Shown here: positions 54,296 through 64,000 of the stretch, piece after piece
How the letters are laid out: each line of letters opens with the position of its first letter
Numbering within the stretch: the first letter of the stretch is position 1
NCBI GenBank assembly: GCA_039583875.1
Contig: CM077158.1
Coordinates: forward strand, 238,623,447 to 238,687,446
DNA: 64,000 bases
Direction: 5' to 3'
Origin: Platanthera guangdongensis
Taxonomy: Eukaryota; Streptophyta; Magnoliopsida; Asparagales; Orchidaceae
The notes under the pieces: model-generated
Seen by the model: only the letters and a program-made list of their open reading frames with translations
Told to the model about the DNA's origin: nothing
Databases searched by the model: none
Translations under genes and position numbers: made by a program

Positions 54296-56283
54296 TCAAG
54301 GCTGAAAGCGGCCGTGGAGGTCCTCGAGGTAGAGATACGTACCAAAGAAGGTCGAGAAGAAAAGATAAAAATCAGTGGCGAGCTCAGCCCGGAGGACCGG
54401 GAGAAGATCAGGACCTGCGTGCAGAAACATATTGACGTCTTCGCATGGAGCGTCGCGGACATGCCAGGGGTCGATGCAGACGTCGCCTGTCACCGCCTCA
54501 ATCTAGACCTCAACACTCGCCCCATACAATAGAAGAAGAGGGTCATCGCCTCCAAGATGGCCGGACCTATTATAGAGGAAGTGGATAAGTTACTTAAGGC
54601 GGGGTTTGTGTCCGCCTGTAAGTACCCGGGGTGGGTGAGTAATGCTGTAATGGTCAAAAAGGGGGAGGGTAAGTGGAGAATGTGCGTGGATTTTTCTCTT
54701 TTAAATAAAGCATGCCCCAAGGATAGTTACCCGCTGCCCCGAATCGACGCGCTGGTGGACTCAGCCGTCGGTTTCCCCTTTATGAGTTTCTTGGATGCGT
54801 TTTCTGGGTACCATCAAATACGCATGCATCCTCCGGGCGTTAAGGACGTCACCTTCGTCACGGAGGATGGATGCTTCTGCTTTAATATGATGCCTTTCGG
54901 TTTGAAAAATGCGGGCGCGACCTATCAAAGGATGATGGATCGGATTTTCCGAGAGCAAAAAGGAAGGAATCTCGAGGTCTACGTGGATGACTTGATGATC
55001 AAAAGCAAGGATCTCGGGGCTCATATCCTAGATCTGGAAGAGACCTTTGAAACCCTAAGGGAGTATAAAATGAGACTCAACCCCCTGAAATGCATTTTTG
55101 GTGCTAGCAGGGGAAAGTTCCTGGGGCACCTACTCACTCCCTCTGGAGTGGAGCCCAACCCCGAAAAAGCCTCTCTCGAGCCGGGGAGAAATGCTTGCCC
55201 TTTTTCCGAATGTTGCGAGGAGGCAAGAGATTCGAGTGGACCTCGGAGTGTGAGATAGCTTTTCAGGCCATAAAACAACAGCTTACCCAGGCACCCTTAC
55301 TCCAGGGACCAAGGGAAGCAGAGGTCTTATTCCTATATTTCGGGGTAGGAACTGTGGCGGTAAGCTCGGTTCTAATGCGGGAAGAAGGTAAGAAACAATT
55401 TCCGATCTATTACGTGAGCAGGGTTCTGAAGAAAGCGGAGCTCGGGTACCCCATTCTTGAGAAGTTAGCATTTGACCTCATCATCTCGGCCCGAAAGCTT
55501 CGGCCGTATTTTCAGGCTCACTCCATACAGGTGGTAACTGATCACCCCCTCTGTCGCATCCTGGAGGGAGTAGAGCATTCTGGGAGGTTGGCAAAATGGT
55601 CAATAGAACTCAGTGAATTCGATCTCGCCTTCGTCCCTCGACTCGCCATAAAGGCACAGGCAGTGGCCGATTTCCTGGTGGACTATGTGGTGGAGGTCCA
55701 GGAGACGGAGGCGTCCCCTCGGGAAACCTGGAAGATGATAGTAGATGGGGCGTCGGGGAGAAATTCCTTTGGAGAAGGAGTGGTCTTGATCAGCCCGGAG
55801 GGGACCCAGATTGAGCAGGCCTTGAAGATCCATTTCGCAATCACCAATAACCAAGCGGAATATGAGGCGGTCATTGCGGGACTCAGGTTAGCCCGGGAGC
55901 TGGGCATACAAGACATTGAGGCATCGACAGATTCCATGGTGGTGGCAGGCCAGATCAAAGGGGAGTTCGAGGCAAGGGAGCCCACCCTCCAGTTGTATCT
56001 AGGAAAGGTCAAAGACATCATAGGGCATTTCCGAAGCTTCTCCATTCAGCACGTCCCGAGGGAGGAGAGCACTCAGGCTGACCAACTCGCCAAGCATGGC
56101 CCTCGGGCCGGGGGAACAATGACGGAACTCTTCAGACCGTCTATAGAGGAGGGGGAGCTCATGGAAGTATGCCAGCAGAGGTCGTGGATGGACCCCTTTA
56201 TCACCTTTTTGCATCAGGGCAGTTACCCGCAATGGAACTCGACAAGAGACATACCAGATACAAATCTGCGTACTACCTGCTGA
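54296..56283 (+). pseudogene. Tat-element reverse transcriptase and two RNase H domains
   Basis: Pre-RT signature HIDVFAWSVADMPGVDADV (54428-54484). A TAG at 54530-54532 lies just before KKRVIASKM. RT: WRMCVDFSLLNKACPKDSYP, FLDAFSGYHQIRMHP, MMPFGLKNAGATYQRMMD and EVYVDDLMIKS (about 54975-55008). The RT thumb is shortened and shifted near 55165-55200 (NPEKASLEPGRN), a deletion of roughly 100 bp by family comparison. First RNase H from 55230 (FEWTSECEIAFQAIKQQL). Second, archaeal-type RNase H from about 55730 (KMIVDGASGRNSFGEGVVLI, TNNQAEYEAVIAGLRLAREL). The second domain supports Tat lineage. Confidence 0.92.
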
Positions 56284-57437
56284 AGGATGGAGTTTTATAT
56301 CGCAAAAACCTGTCAGGTCTGCTGTCCAGGTGTGTGTTAGAGGAGGAGGCTCCCAAGGTTCTGCAAGAGATTCACTCGGGAGAATGTGGGAGTCACTCGG
56401 GAAGCTGGACTTTAGAAGGGAGAGTGCTGAGGCAGGGGTACTTTTGGCCCACCCTCCGGAGAGATGCAGAGGAATTCGCAAAAAGGTGTCAAAAGTGCCA
56501 GGAATTCGCCCCCCTTCAGCTCCTTCCGGCCCAGAGGTTGAGGACCATCACAGCCCCCTGGCCATTCGCTGTATGGGGACTAGATCTGGTGGGCCCCTTT
56601 CCCCAAGCGAGTGGACAAAGGAAATTTCTGATAGTCATGGTGGACTACTTTTCAAAGTGGCTGGAGGTGAAGGCATTGGCTAAGGTAACCTCACAGGTGG
56701 TCAAGAACTTCGTATGGGGGGAGATCATCTGCCGGCATGGGTTGCCCCTAGCCATTGTAACAGATAACAGACAACAATTTGCAAGCATGGAGTTTGTGGA
56801 TTTCTGCATTCGTTTGGGGATAGATCTCCGCTTCGCCTCTGTTCATCATCCACGGAGTAACAGACAGGTCGAAGCGGCTAATAAGGTCATTGTCAATCTG
56901 TTCAGGAAAAAGGTGGAGAATTTGAGAGGAAGCTGGGTGGAGCAACTGCCGTCAGTACTGTGGACCTTGAGGACCACACCAAACACAGCCACGGGGGAAA
57001 CCCCGTTTAAGCTCTCCCATGGCTCAGAGGCTGTCATACCTGTCGAGTTTGAGGTCGCGTCACCAAGAGTGGCGGTTGCAAGGGAAGGAGCGGAAGGATG
57101 GAGAGCAGAGAACGAAGAAGAACAGAGACTTTCGTTGGATCTCGTGGAGGAACTCCGGGATTTAGCGATGGTCTGGCAGGAAGAGGTCAAGCGCCAGATG
57201 GCGAGGTACTTCGACAAGCATGTAAGGGTCAAGCAGTTTGTAAAAGGGGATTTAGTCCTGAAAAAGGTAGACGCGGCGGGTAGAGGAGCCTCTGTAGGGA
57301 AGCTTAACCCCAATTGGGAGGGTCCTTTTGTAGTAAAAGAAGTCTTAAAGTCAGGAGGGTACCACCTCCAGGATGTGGACGGGGTATCCCTCGGGCGAGC
57401 CCGGAGTGGTGATGATTTGAAGAGATTTTATCCATAG
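56169..57437 (+). pseudogene. Tat-element integrase
   Basis: An uninterrupted 422-residue frame. Zinc-binding region: HSGECGSHSGSWTLEG..CQKCQEF (about 56370-56505). Catalytic core: WGLDLVGPFPQASG (first Asp), IVTDNRQQFAS (second Asp, but the Gly of the usual TDNG is Arg) and HPRSNRQVEAANKVI (Glu). The GPF-type C-terminal end NWEGPFVVKEVLKSGGYHLQ is present to about 57380. Frames overlap the end of the RNase H frame by 115 bp, showing a frameshift between them. Confidence 0.93.
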
Positions 57438-57574
57438 CACTCTATTCCATCACACCTTTTTATTATTATTATTATTATGGTGTAACGCTTATCATCTTGA
57501 CGTACTCTCTTGATGCGACGAAAGTGTGGGTGACCTTTGTGAGGCACCAGGGGCGAGGTGATTTGTAGAAACAA
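57438..57574 (+). other. 3' end of pol and spacer
   Basis: Contains a TTA/ATT trinucleotide run (57460-57478) and leads into the tandem array. Confidence 0.6.
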
Positions 57575-58672
57575 CCCCGAGCAGACCCGCTGACCAGGCT
57601 CCCATCAAGCTGGCAGGGTTGTAGGCTCACTCGGTGGTTGGTGGTGATTTGGAGAGGTGACCCCGAGCAGACCCGCTGACCAGGCTCCCATCAAGCTGGC
57701 AGGGCTGTAGGCTCACTCGGTGGTTGGTGGTGATTTGGAGAGGAGACCCCGAGCAGACCCGCTGACCAGGATCCCATCAAGCTGGCAGGGCTGTAGGCTC
57801 ACTCGGTGGTTGGTGGTGATTTGGAGAGGAGACCCCGAGCAGACCCGCTGACCAGGCTCCCATCAAGCTGGCAGGGCTGTAGGCTCACTCGGTGGTTGGT
57901 GGTGTTTTGGAGAGGAGACCCCGAGCAGACCGCTGACCAGGCTCCCATCAAGCTGGCAGGGCTCTAGGCTCACTCGGTGGTTGGTGGTGATTTGGAGAGG
58001 AGACCCCGAGCAGACCCGCTGACCAGGCTCCCATCAAGCTGGCAGGGCTGTAGGCTCACTCGGTGGTTGGTGGTGATTTGGAGAGGAGACCCCGAGCAGA
58101 CCCGCTGACCAGGCTCCCATCAAGCTGGCAGGGCTGTAGGCTCACTCGGTGGTTGGTGGTGTTTTGGAGAGGAGACCCCGAGCAGACCCGCTGACCAGGC
58201 TCCCATCAAGCTGGCAGGGTTGTAGGCTCACTCGGTGGTTGGTGGTGATTTGGAGAGGAGACCCCGAGCAGACCCGCTGACCAGGATCCCATCAAGCTGG
58301 CAGGGCTGTAGGCTCACTCGGTGGTTGGTGGTGTTTTGGAGAGGAGACCCCGAGCAGACCCGCTGACCAGGCTCCCATCAAGCTGGCAGGGCTGTAGGCT
58401 CACTCGGGGGTTGGTGGTGTTTTGGAGAGGAGACCCCGAGCAGACCCACTGACCAGGATCCCATCAAGCTGGCAGGGCTGTAGGCTCACTCGGTGGTTGG
58501 TGGTGTTTTGGAGAGGAGACCCCGAACAGACCCGCTGACCAGGCTCCCATCAAGCTGGCAGGGCTGTAGGCTCACTCGGGGGTTGGTGGTGTTTTGGAGA
58601 GGAGACCCCGATCGGACCCGCTGACCAGGCTCCCACCTAGCTGGCGGGGCGGTAGACTCACTTGAGGGGACA
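57575..58672. repeat. 86-bp tandem array, about 13 units
   Basis: Unit starts (CCCCGAGCAGACC) fall at 57575, 57661, 57747 and then every 86 bp, with very low divergence; the last unit is diverged. Units carry CCCATCAAGCTGGCAGGGCT and GGCTCACTCGGTGGTTGG. Arrays in this 3' noncoding position are known from Tat/Ogre elements and can seed satellite DNA. An older array at 29219-29612 has a related unit. Confidence 0.95.
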
Positions 58673-59213
58673 AGTCTCAAGGTAAGAATTCGCATAGGGG
58701 AAGATCCATGTTCATCAAAAGGGTGATAGTCCCTAAAACAGAGAGGGGCCAGGAATTGGGCCAGGGAAGAAGGTCCCTGGCCGGCACTTGCCATAGGTGG
58801 TCTCGCCACTGGCGGGAGGGTTTTCCTCATCCCAGGCCCGAGTAAGCTGAAGTGGCCGAAACCGACCGGGCGGGACGGCCGGACCCAGGGCTTCTGGCGC
58901 GAGATAATCTCGCGACACAACGCTAACGGTGGCAATCAAGATAGGGGAAAAAGGTGATAAAGGGTGCCTCGCGCTGACTTTTAAGCGAGATGGCAGACAA
59001 TAAAAGTAGTGAGTAAACAACGTCCCAAAAAAATAAGTGTATAACACTTAGCGCCCCAAAGGGGGAAGCGACAGTTAGTATATAAAGAGTTTTAAACAAA
59101 AAAATATTAATGAGGCGGGGACACCTCGCTCTCCTTTTACGGAAGTAAACCAGAATCATAAGTGTTGGGCAAAAGGAAGATGGCGAGAGGAAGACATTGC
59201 AGGGGATGGTGCG
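58673..59213. other. Spacer between array and antisense gene
   Basis: No coding signal. It probably holds the 3' untranslated region and terminator of the minus-strand gene ending at 59214. Confidence 0.5.
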
Positions 59214-61126
59214 CTACTCGTTGTCAGAGGAGGCGCTGTCGTCCGACTCATCGAACAAGCGCGGGACTAGGTCGCGGACGGTCACCGTCTCCGCATCAGC
59301 GCGCACCACTCCCAACTCCTTCATCATCTTGAGGACAACCTCCGCAGTCTTGATATTTGAGTCCCAGCAGATGGCCTCCACCTCATCCACGGAATATCGA
59401 GAAGGCACGGGAAGCTGATCCGGTGGTGGTGTCGCACTGCTCCGGAGGCGAAGATTCTCGGCCTTCAGCTTCTTATTTTCTCCCTCCAGCTCCTCGATAC
59501 GCGAGCGCATCCTGTCGGCCGTCTCGGCATCCTGCGGGAGGTGGGAAAGTAAGGGACTATAAGGGGCAAGGGTAAGGCCAGCCAGGCAAAGATAAGGAAA
59601 CTTACCACGCCGCCCTGGCTCTGTGCAAGGAGGTTGTCAGCAACATGCAACCGCTTCTCCAGGTCGATGGACTTCTCGCGCTCCGCGGCGAGACCGGCCT
59701 CCGCCTCTTTCCATTTCCTGTTGTTGAAGACGAGACGGCGCGAGACGCGGTGCGCGAGCTCCAGGGACCGAAACTGCGAGTGGGCGCTTTTTAGAATGAG
59801 GTCCCGCGATGCCTCGTTGTCAGCAGGTTCGGAGCCAAGACCGCCATACAGCCCGAAGCCTAGGGAGAAGGCATGGTTGGTGGTGTGGTCCTGTTCCTTC
59901 CAGGAAGGGAGAAGGGTGGACACCGACACGCGGTTGAGGTCTTGCTCCCATATCAGAACCGGCTCGCCGGCGTCATCCTCCGTCGCGGGCCCCATATTAT
60001 AGTTAGGGTGTGAGGCGGGAGCCGGGCGACTGGACGAGCCAGTCTCGTCAGGAGGAAGCTGAGAGGGCTGAACATGGCAGTGGGCAGCTGGTTCTGCAGA
60101 GACCGTCTCGTGGGTTGGCGAGACGGGCCGTCGCGGAGGCGAGGGAGACGATAGGGTGATAGGGGATAAAGACCCCGCTAGCTCTTCTCTTCTCTTGGCC
60201 GGCTTTTCCTTCTCGAAGGACACAGATTTCTTCTTCTTCTTGGGGCTAAGGCGAGAGGCACCCTCGCCCGCGGGCCTCTTCTTGGCGACAGGGGTCAGCG
60301 TGTCTTTCGCAGCCTCCGCCTCCATATTCGCCAGAGCAAGAGTCTGATTGCTCTGGTAGGGGGGGGATGGACGGGGACAGTCCTTTCTCCTAGATAAAAT
60401 GACAGTCAGCGGAAGGTAAGAATTTATGGGGACAGAAAGAAATAGAGGGGTACCTTCGCCCGGGAAAACGGCGGGGAGTGAGTCAAGGTCTCGCCGCAGG
60501 TATTGGACTTCAAAATTCTTCCCCACGAAAAAATCGCAGAGCTCTTTTTCGGCACCCCCCACCTTGGGGGTATCATAATAGCACTCGGCGGGGGATACTG
60601 GGGCGAGAGGGATGCCTCCCAGGTCCCCGCGTATGAAGACGAGCCGCGTCAACCAATGGTGGTTCTTGTTCGGCGTCTCGCATACTTTGAGGCCTTGACC
60701 TGTGAAGTAAGAAATGTCGTCGTCCTTGGCGTGGTAGACAAACAGCTTGCGGAAGGCGGTTAGACTAAACTCGATACGCTCTCGCCGTAGGTAGCAGGCG
60801 AAGGCGATCAACATGGATATGACGTTGGGGTTGAACTGGGCTGGGACGACCCCAAAGTACTTCAGCACCAATTTGACCTCAGGCCAGAGGGGAAGCCTCA
60901 GCCCCGCCTCGAAGTGAGAGACCGGGAAAGCCAGCTCGTTGGGATAGAAGGTGTTGATGCACTCGCCCACCTTGGGCGGGCGAGACGGGTAGCTATCGGA
61001 GAGGTACTCACGGGCGAAGCGAGCGTGGTCTTCCTCTGGCAGTCTGCCGAGAGGGAAGTCATGGTCCACGAAACGCTTCCCGCAGTGGCTGCGTCCCTCG
61101 CCCTCTTCAGTCTTCTTCTTTCCCAT
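59214..61126 (-). CDS. Antisense gene in the Tat element (gypsy-type transposon protein), two exons
   Basis: ATG at 61126. First exon 61126-59606 (507 codons), intron 59605-59532 (74 bp, GTAAGT to CCCGCAG, phase 0), second exon 59531-59214 ending in TGA-type stop; 612 residues in all. The N-terminal half matches the plant domain known as putative gypsy-type transposon (FEAGLRLPLWPEVKLVLKYF, PAQFNPNVISMLIAFACYLR). Then come a Lys-rich nuclear-signal-like KKKKKS, a proline/serine linker, and two coiled-coil stretches that continue across the intron (IEELEGENKKLKAENLRLRS). The C-terminus is acidic. The reading frame is fully open, unlike gag-pol of the same element. Function is unknown. A second possible intron near 60453-60390 breaks frame and is not used here. 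Confidence 0.8.
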
Positions 61127-61254
61127 GATTAGCGAGAAAGCGGCAAAAGAAAGAGTGGATGGCCCAGGGAGAGACGCGAGATGACGGAGGGGAAACGGGA
61201 GCCGGGATCCAAAGAACGGCTTAAAATAGTAAGGGAGAGTGGTAGTGGTTGGAG

Positions 61255-61267
61255 GTATTTATAAGGG
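61255..61267 (-). promoter_or_regulatory. TATA box of the antisense gene
   Basis: The minus strand reads CCTTATAAATACC, about 130 bp upstream of the ATG at 61126, leaving room for a ~100-nt leader. CT-rich repeats (61320-61385 on +) lie further upstream. Confidence 0.7.
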
Positions 61268-61319
61268 GTAGGGAAAAGGGTGGGAAAATAAGGCGGCGGG
61301 AAATGAGAGGACATCCCGA

Positions 61320-61656
61320 CGCCTCGTTCTCTCCCCCTCTCTCTCTCACTCCCTTATCCCACTCTCCCTCTCCCACTCTCTCTCTCTAGAACTCAAGAGG
61401 CGGAGGCGCCGCAGAAACCCTTTCGGGGCAAGCCATCATTGCAGGATTAATAAAATAATAATAATAAAGTAATATCTAATCATGGCAATAATGAAAAGAC
61501 GACATGATAAGACCCTTGCGTGGCCAAAAGTCAATACATAAATCGTCCCGCAGAAGGGGACGTCTCGCCCAAATAAGTTTTTACAACATATCAGTGATAA
61601 CACAGCGACATTAATAGAAACGAGATCCAGAGAAGGCGGGACGGGACTGGGACCGT
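61320..61656. other. Region between the two antisense frames
   Basis: A CT-rich low-complexity run (61320-61388) and a TAA/ATA-rich stretch (61444-61475). No coding signal is seen. Confidence 0.5.
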
Positions 61657-62070
61657 TTAGTTCCGCACCCACTGCCAGCGGCCATCTTTACCTCCCGCGC
61701 ATGGCGGGTGGCCAGGAAGATGGAAGGCGCGAGCGGCGATCACGCCGCGGCGCGCGAGACAGAGATGTTCATCCGTCTCGTTTAGTATGGCCTGGGGGTC
61801 GGCCCCGTCTAGCACCCCGTCCGCTTCCACCATTGCGGAAAGGCGGTGGTGATCTGCTTCAATCCACTCCATGCGCCGGTCGGAGGGTTGCTTCTCGAGC
61901 TCCATCTCGCGGATTATGTGTGTATATTTGCGGAACATCCGGGCAGTCCTCCGTTTCAATTCCAGAGGGTCCATGGGATCACCCAGGTAGTCCTCGATCT
62001 CGCCCGGATGAGGAAGAGGCGAGAGGGGGGGAGATGCGGGAGCTTCCTCAGTATCGGAATCAAAGTGGAT
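61657..62070 (-). pseudogene. Second antisense reading frame, 5' truncated
   Basis: An open frame continues upstream of the Met at 61974 to a splice-acceptor-like CTCTCGCAG at about 62063 (IHFDSDTEEAPASPPLSPLP, then MDPLELKRRTARMFRKYTHI). It ends at 61657 with WQWVRN. Upstream exons would lie in the region deleted next to the 3' LTR remnant. It is separate from the gene at 61126, which has its own TATA box. No family is recognised with certainty. Confidence 0.5.
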
Positions 62071-62087
62071 GCCTGCGAGAGTAGCAA

Positions 62088-62218
62088 GACCTCCAAGCTG
62101 AGTCCCCTCGGTCTGTTTTCAGGTCACTGACTCTCGTCAGGAGGGTAGCGCAGGGAGAGTACTTGTGGGCTGCATCCTGTTTCGAACTCTAGGAGGGACC
62201 GGAAAGCTGGTTCCAACA
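62088..62218 (+). repeat. Truncated 3' LTR of the Tat element
   Basis: It matches 51561-51691 with a single noticed difference. The upstream 538 bp of the LTR, its polypurine tract and some internal sequence are deleted. Confidence 0.85.
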
Positions 62219-62223
62219 AATCT

Positions 62224-62733
62224 CAACATAGATTTTCTGTGGCTTTGACTTATAAGGCAATAGTCAACGAATATAGAGTATGGTGTTGAGTGAGTGATAC
62301 TCACTCAACGCCTTTGGAATTAGCCACTTTTTGCTCATTTCTTCTTAGGATTTTTCTGCATTAGTCTGTCTCACAGCCTTTTGCTATATGACGTTGAGTG
62401 AGTTGACTTCACTCAAAGCCTGTGGACTTAGCCACTTTCTCAGCTGTCCACTACTTTAACTTTGACTGTATAGGCTTCACTCAGCGCTATAAGTCATCTG
62501 GCGTTGAGTGAATGATCTTCACTCAATGCATGTGGTCTTAGACAGTTTTCTGTCTATCCATACCTTACGTAAGTGTTTACTTGACCTAGCCACTTATGCT
62601 ACATGTCCCATCATTGTTGTTAGGACATCCCTGCAATCACTAAACTTGAGCACAAGTTAGATTACCACATGTGTATACATTGTTTACTAGGGCCTTCTTC
62701 AAATCCAGGACATTGAGATCAATCGACCCAACA
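62224..62733 (-). repeat. Solo LTR, start part
   Basis: The first 510 bp of the LTR described at 48978-51022, separated from it by the gypsy insertion, whose AATCT duplication joins the two parts. It contains three GTTGAGTGAG-type hairpins. Confidence 0.78.
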
Positions 62734-63060
62734 GTATTCACCCTCATTGTCAGATCGTGCCCGCCTGATCACCTTTCTTGTCATCTTCTCCACCTTCGAC
62801 CTGAACTCCATGAACTTTGTCAAAACTTCACTCTTCTGCTTTAAGGAATAGGTTCATACCTTCTCGGAGTGATCATCTATAAACGTGACAAAGTAGGCTA
62901 CTTCACCCACTGAATTGGGCTCAATCAGACCACATACATCAATGTGTATCAAGCTCAGCAGCTCTGTCTTCCTCTTCGGTTCAGCATGTGCGAAGGATAC
63001 TTTGTTTGTCAATCTGAGTCCAGATCGGTGGAGAGAACTTGAAGGAGCACACTTTCATCT
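62734..63060 (-). pseudogene. Copia integrase fragment, upstream part
   Basis: The minus strand encodes FAHAEPKRKTELLSLIHIDV, CGLIEPNSVGEVAYFVTFID and RKVIRRARSDNEGEY, the start of a copia integrase core with its first two catalytic Asp positions. It stops at the solo LTR (62733). The same integrase resumes at 48977, so both pieces once formed one element. Confidence 0.85.
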
Positions 63061-64000
63061 GTGCAAACCAAGATCTTCATGACTAAGAAGAGGAGTCGTA
63101 AGGTAACAACATTTCTCCTCTCGGTTTTTAGGATGCGTGCATGGCATCCGTTTCGTTTTTACTTTCTTTCAAACATTTAGGTACCAGATCTCTCAAATGA
63201 GAGGGGTACGGGTTGCCATGGTTCAAGATGAGTCATCAGGTCGATTGTGTCCGTCCCCGACATGATCTTGCATCAGAAATCCGCTTTGTTAGTGGATTAG
63301 GCATTATAGGTGAAGCCATAATCACGACCATATGTCTAATGTCGTGATGTTGCATGACAAGCATTGAGGATTTTGCTAGAAATTCGAATGCTGGCGAAGA
63401 CGCTGTTTGTGATGTTTGCCCTCTTTTTCGTGTGATAACGAATGGTGATTTTCGGGTGGAATAGATAAGGCTGATTGTGAAGGCTTGAATTGGTCTCTGT
63501 GGTCGGCTGTCTAGCCCGTGATGTTGCAAGTCATGTGTGGAGAGTGTCCCGACGAGACAAGTCCCCTTCTGAGAAACTGACAAGAACGCCAAGCTTTGGA
63601 CAAGCTCGGGCGTTGAAGCCCACGAGCGGGTGGGGACAAGCAAGGGTTCTTAGCATCGGTTTTTTGTGTGATGGAACTGAAATGCGAGTCAGAGCTTGCA
63701 GGCAAGTCGGGGTTTGAGACCCAAGAGCGGGTGGGGCCTAGGCAAGAGTTTGGTGTTGCGGCTTGAATGTCTAGGGGAAATTTGAAGTACCTGTATGGAT
63801 GATTGTGGAGTGATATGCGTGATGATTTGTTAGATTCATTCACGTTATAGGGTGTCTTGGGTGAAACTCAGGTTTGCATACATGTTGCATTATAGACCTC
63901 TTTTATTAAATGCTCAACCTAGAAATGTGATTGATGTATGTGACATTTAAACATGATACTTTTATGTTTATATACATCAGCATACGAAGTGCTGACCTAC
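63061..64000. other. No recognised gene
   Basis: Open frames on both strands lack motifs. An imperfect duplication of roughly 110 bp occurs around 63598-63640 and 63700-63745 (shared words GAGCGGGTGGGG and CAAG..GTT). It could be leader or gag debris of the flanking copia element, but I cannot show it. Confidence 0.4.

Larger units (their letters stand above)
51023..62218 (+). mobile_element. Ty3/gypsy element, Tat lineage, with antisense gene and satellite-like array
   Basis: Inserted in the solo LTR with target duplication AATCT (51018-51022, 62219-62223). 5' LTR 51023-51691; the 3' LTR is cut down to its last 131 bp (62088-62218). The order is gag, protease, RT, RNase H, a second RNase H and integrase (51735-57437), an 86-bp tandem array (57575-58672) and minus-strand genes (59214-62087). 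Tandem RNase H domains and extra ORFs between pol and the 3' LTR are hallmarks of the Tat/Ogre/Retand lineage. Confidence 0.9.

Noticed and set aside
53512..54462. Minus-strand frame of 316 codons
   Set aside because: It is antisense to the Tat protease and its G/A-rich linker, where stop codons are rare on the other strand. Serine/proline composition only.
57575..58672. Regular 86-bp direct repeats resembling a CRISPR array
   Set aside because: The whole 86-bp unit is repeated with no unique spacers, and the setting is a plant gypsy element.
60390..60453. Second intron in the antisense Tat gene
   Set aside because: GT..AG borders exist but removal of 64 bp shifts the reading frame, which is open without splicing.

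Overview
The window is nuclear DNA of a flowering plant. It carries a plant class I histone deacetylase gene with introns, a psaB fragment of plastid origin, and plant-type Ty1/copia, Ty3/gypsy, Harbinger, En/Spm-type and LINE elements. A 500-base run of N (46603-47102) marks an assembly gap. I cannot place the species more finely.

The only host gene is an RPD3-type histone deacetylase on the + strand. Two catalytic-domain exons (15975-16415 and 17064-17294) are unmistakable. Two later in-frame exons with an acidic tail (44335-44453 and 44521-44593) are probably its continuation, giving a 27-kb intron packed with nested transposons. Upstream exons and the last exon are not in view.

Left side: a minus-strand copia element (1-2208, 5' LTR at 2000-2208), then a complete Sirevirus-like copia element with ~1.9-kb LTRs (2276-14959). 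Its gag-pol is full of stop codons, and it has a third, long open reading frame before the 3' LTR. The putative giant intron holds a LINE (17474-18612) broken by a Harbinger MITE (18093-18535), the related full-length Harbinger element (18703-23516), a decayed LTR element whose gag is split by a DNA transposon with an 8-bp target duplication (25054-28149), a psaB plastid insertion, and a copia element with 181-bp LTRs (31470-43150). Nested in that copia element is a composite of 225-bp tRNA-like palindrome arms and a chromovirus in apparently permuted order (36046-42930).

Right side: after the gap come a partial minus-strand Sirevirus-type LTR (47103-48639), a copia integrase split by a ~2.5-kb solo LTR (48978-51022 plus 62224-62733), and, inside that solo LTR, a Tat-lineage gypsy element (51023-62218). 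The gypsy element carries an 86-bp satellite-like array and an intron-bearing antisense gene with its own TATA box.

The most unusual signal is in the long LTRs. Each of the three Sirevirus-type LTR families carries its own array of short inverted repeats in U3. One family also has a second array in which the stem arms change from unit to unit while staying complementary. The first family's hairpin motif also occurs inside its gag reading frame and beside its third ORF.
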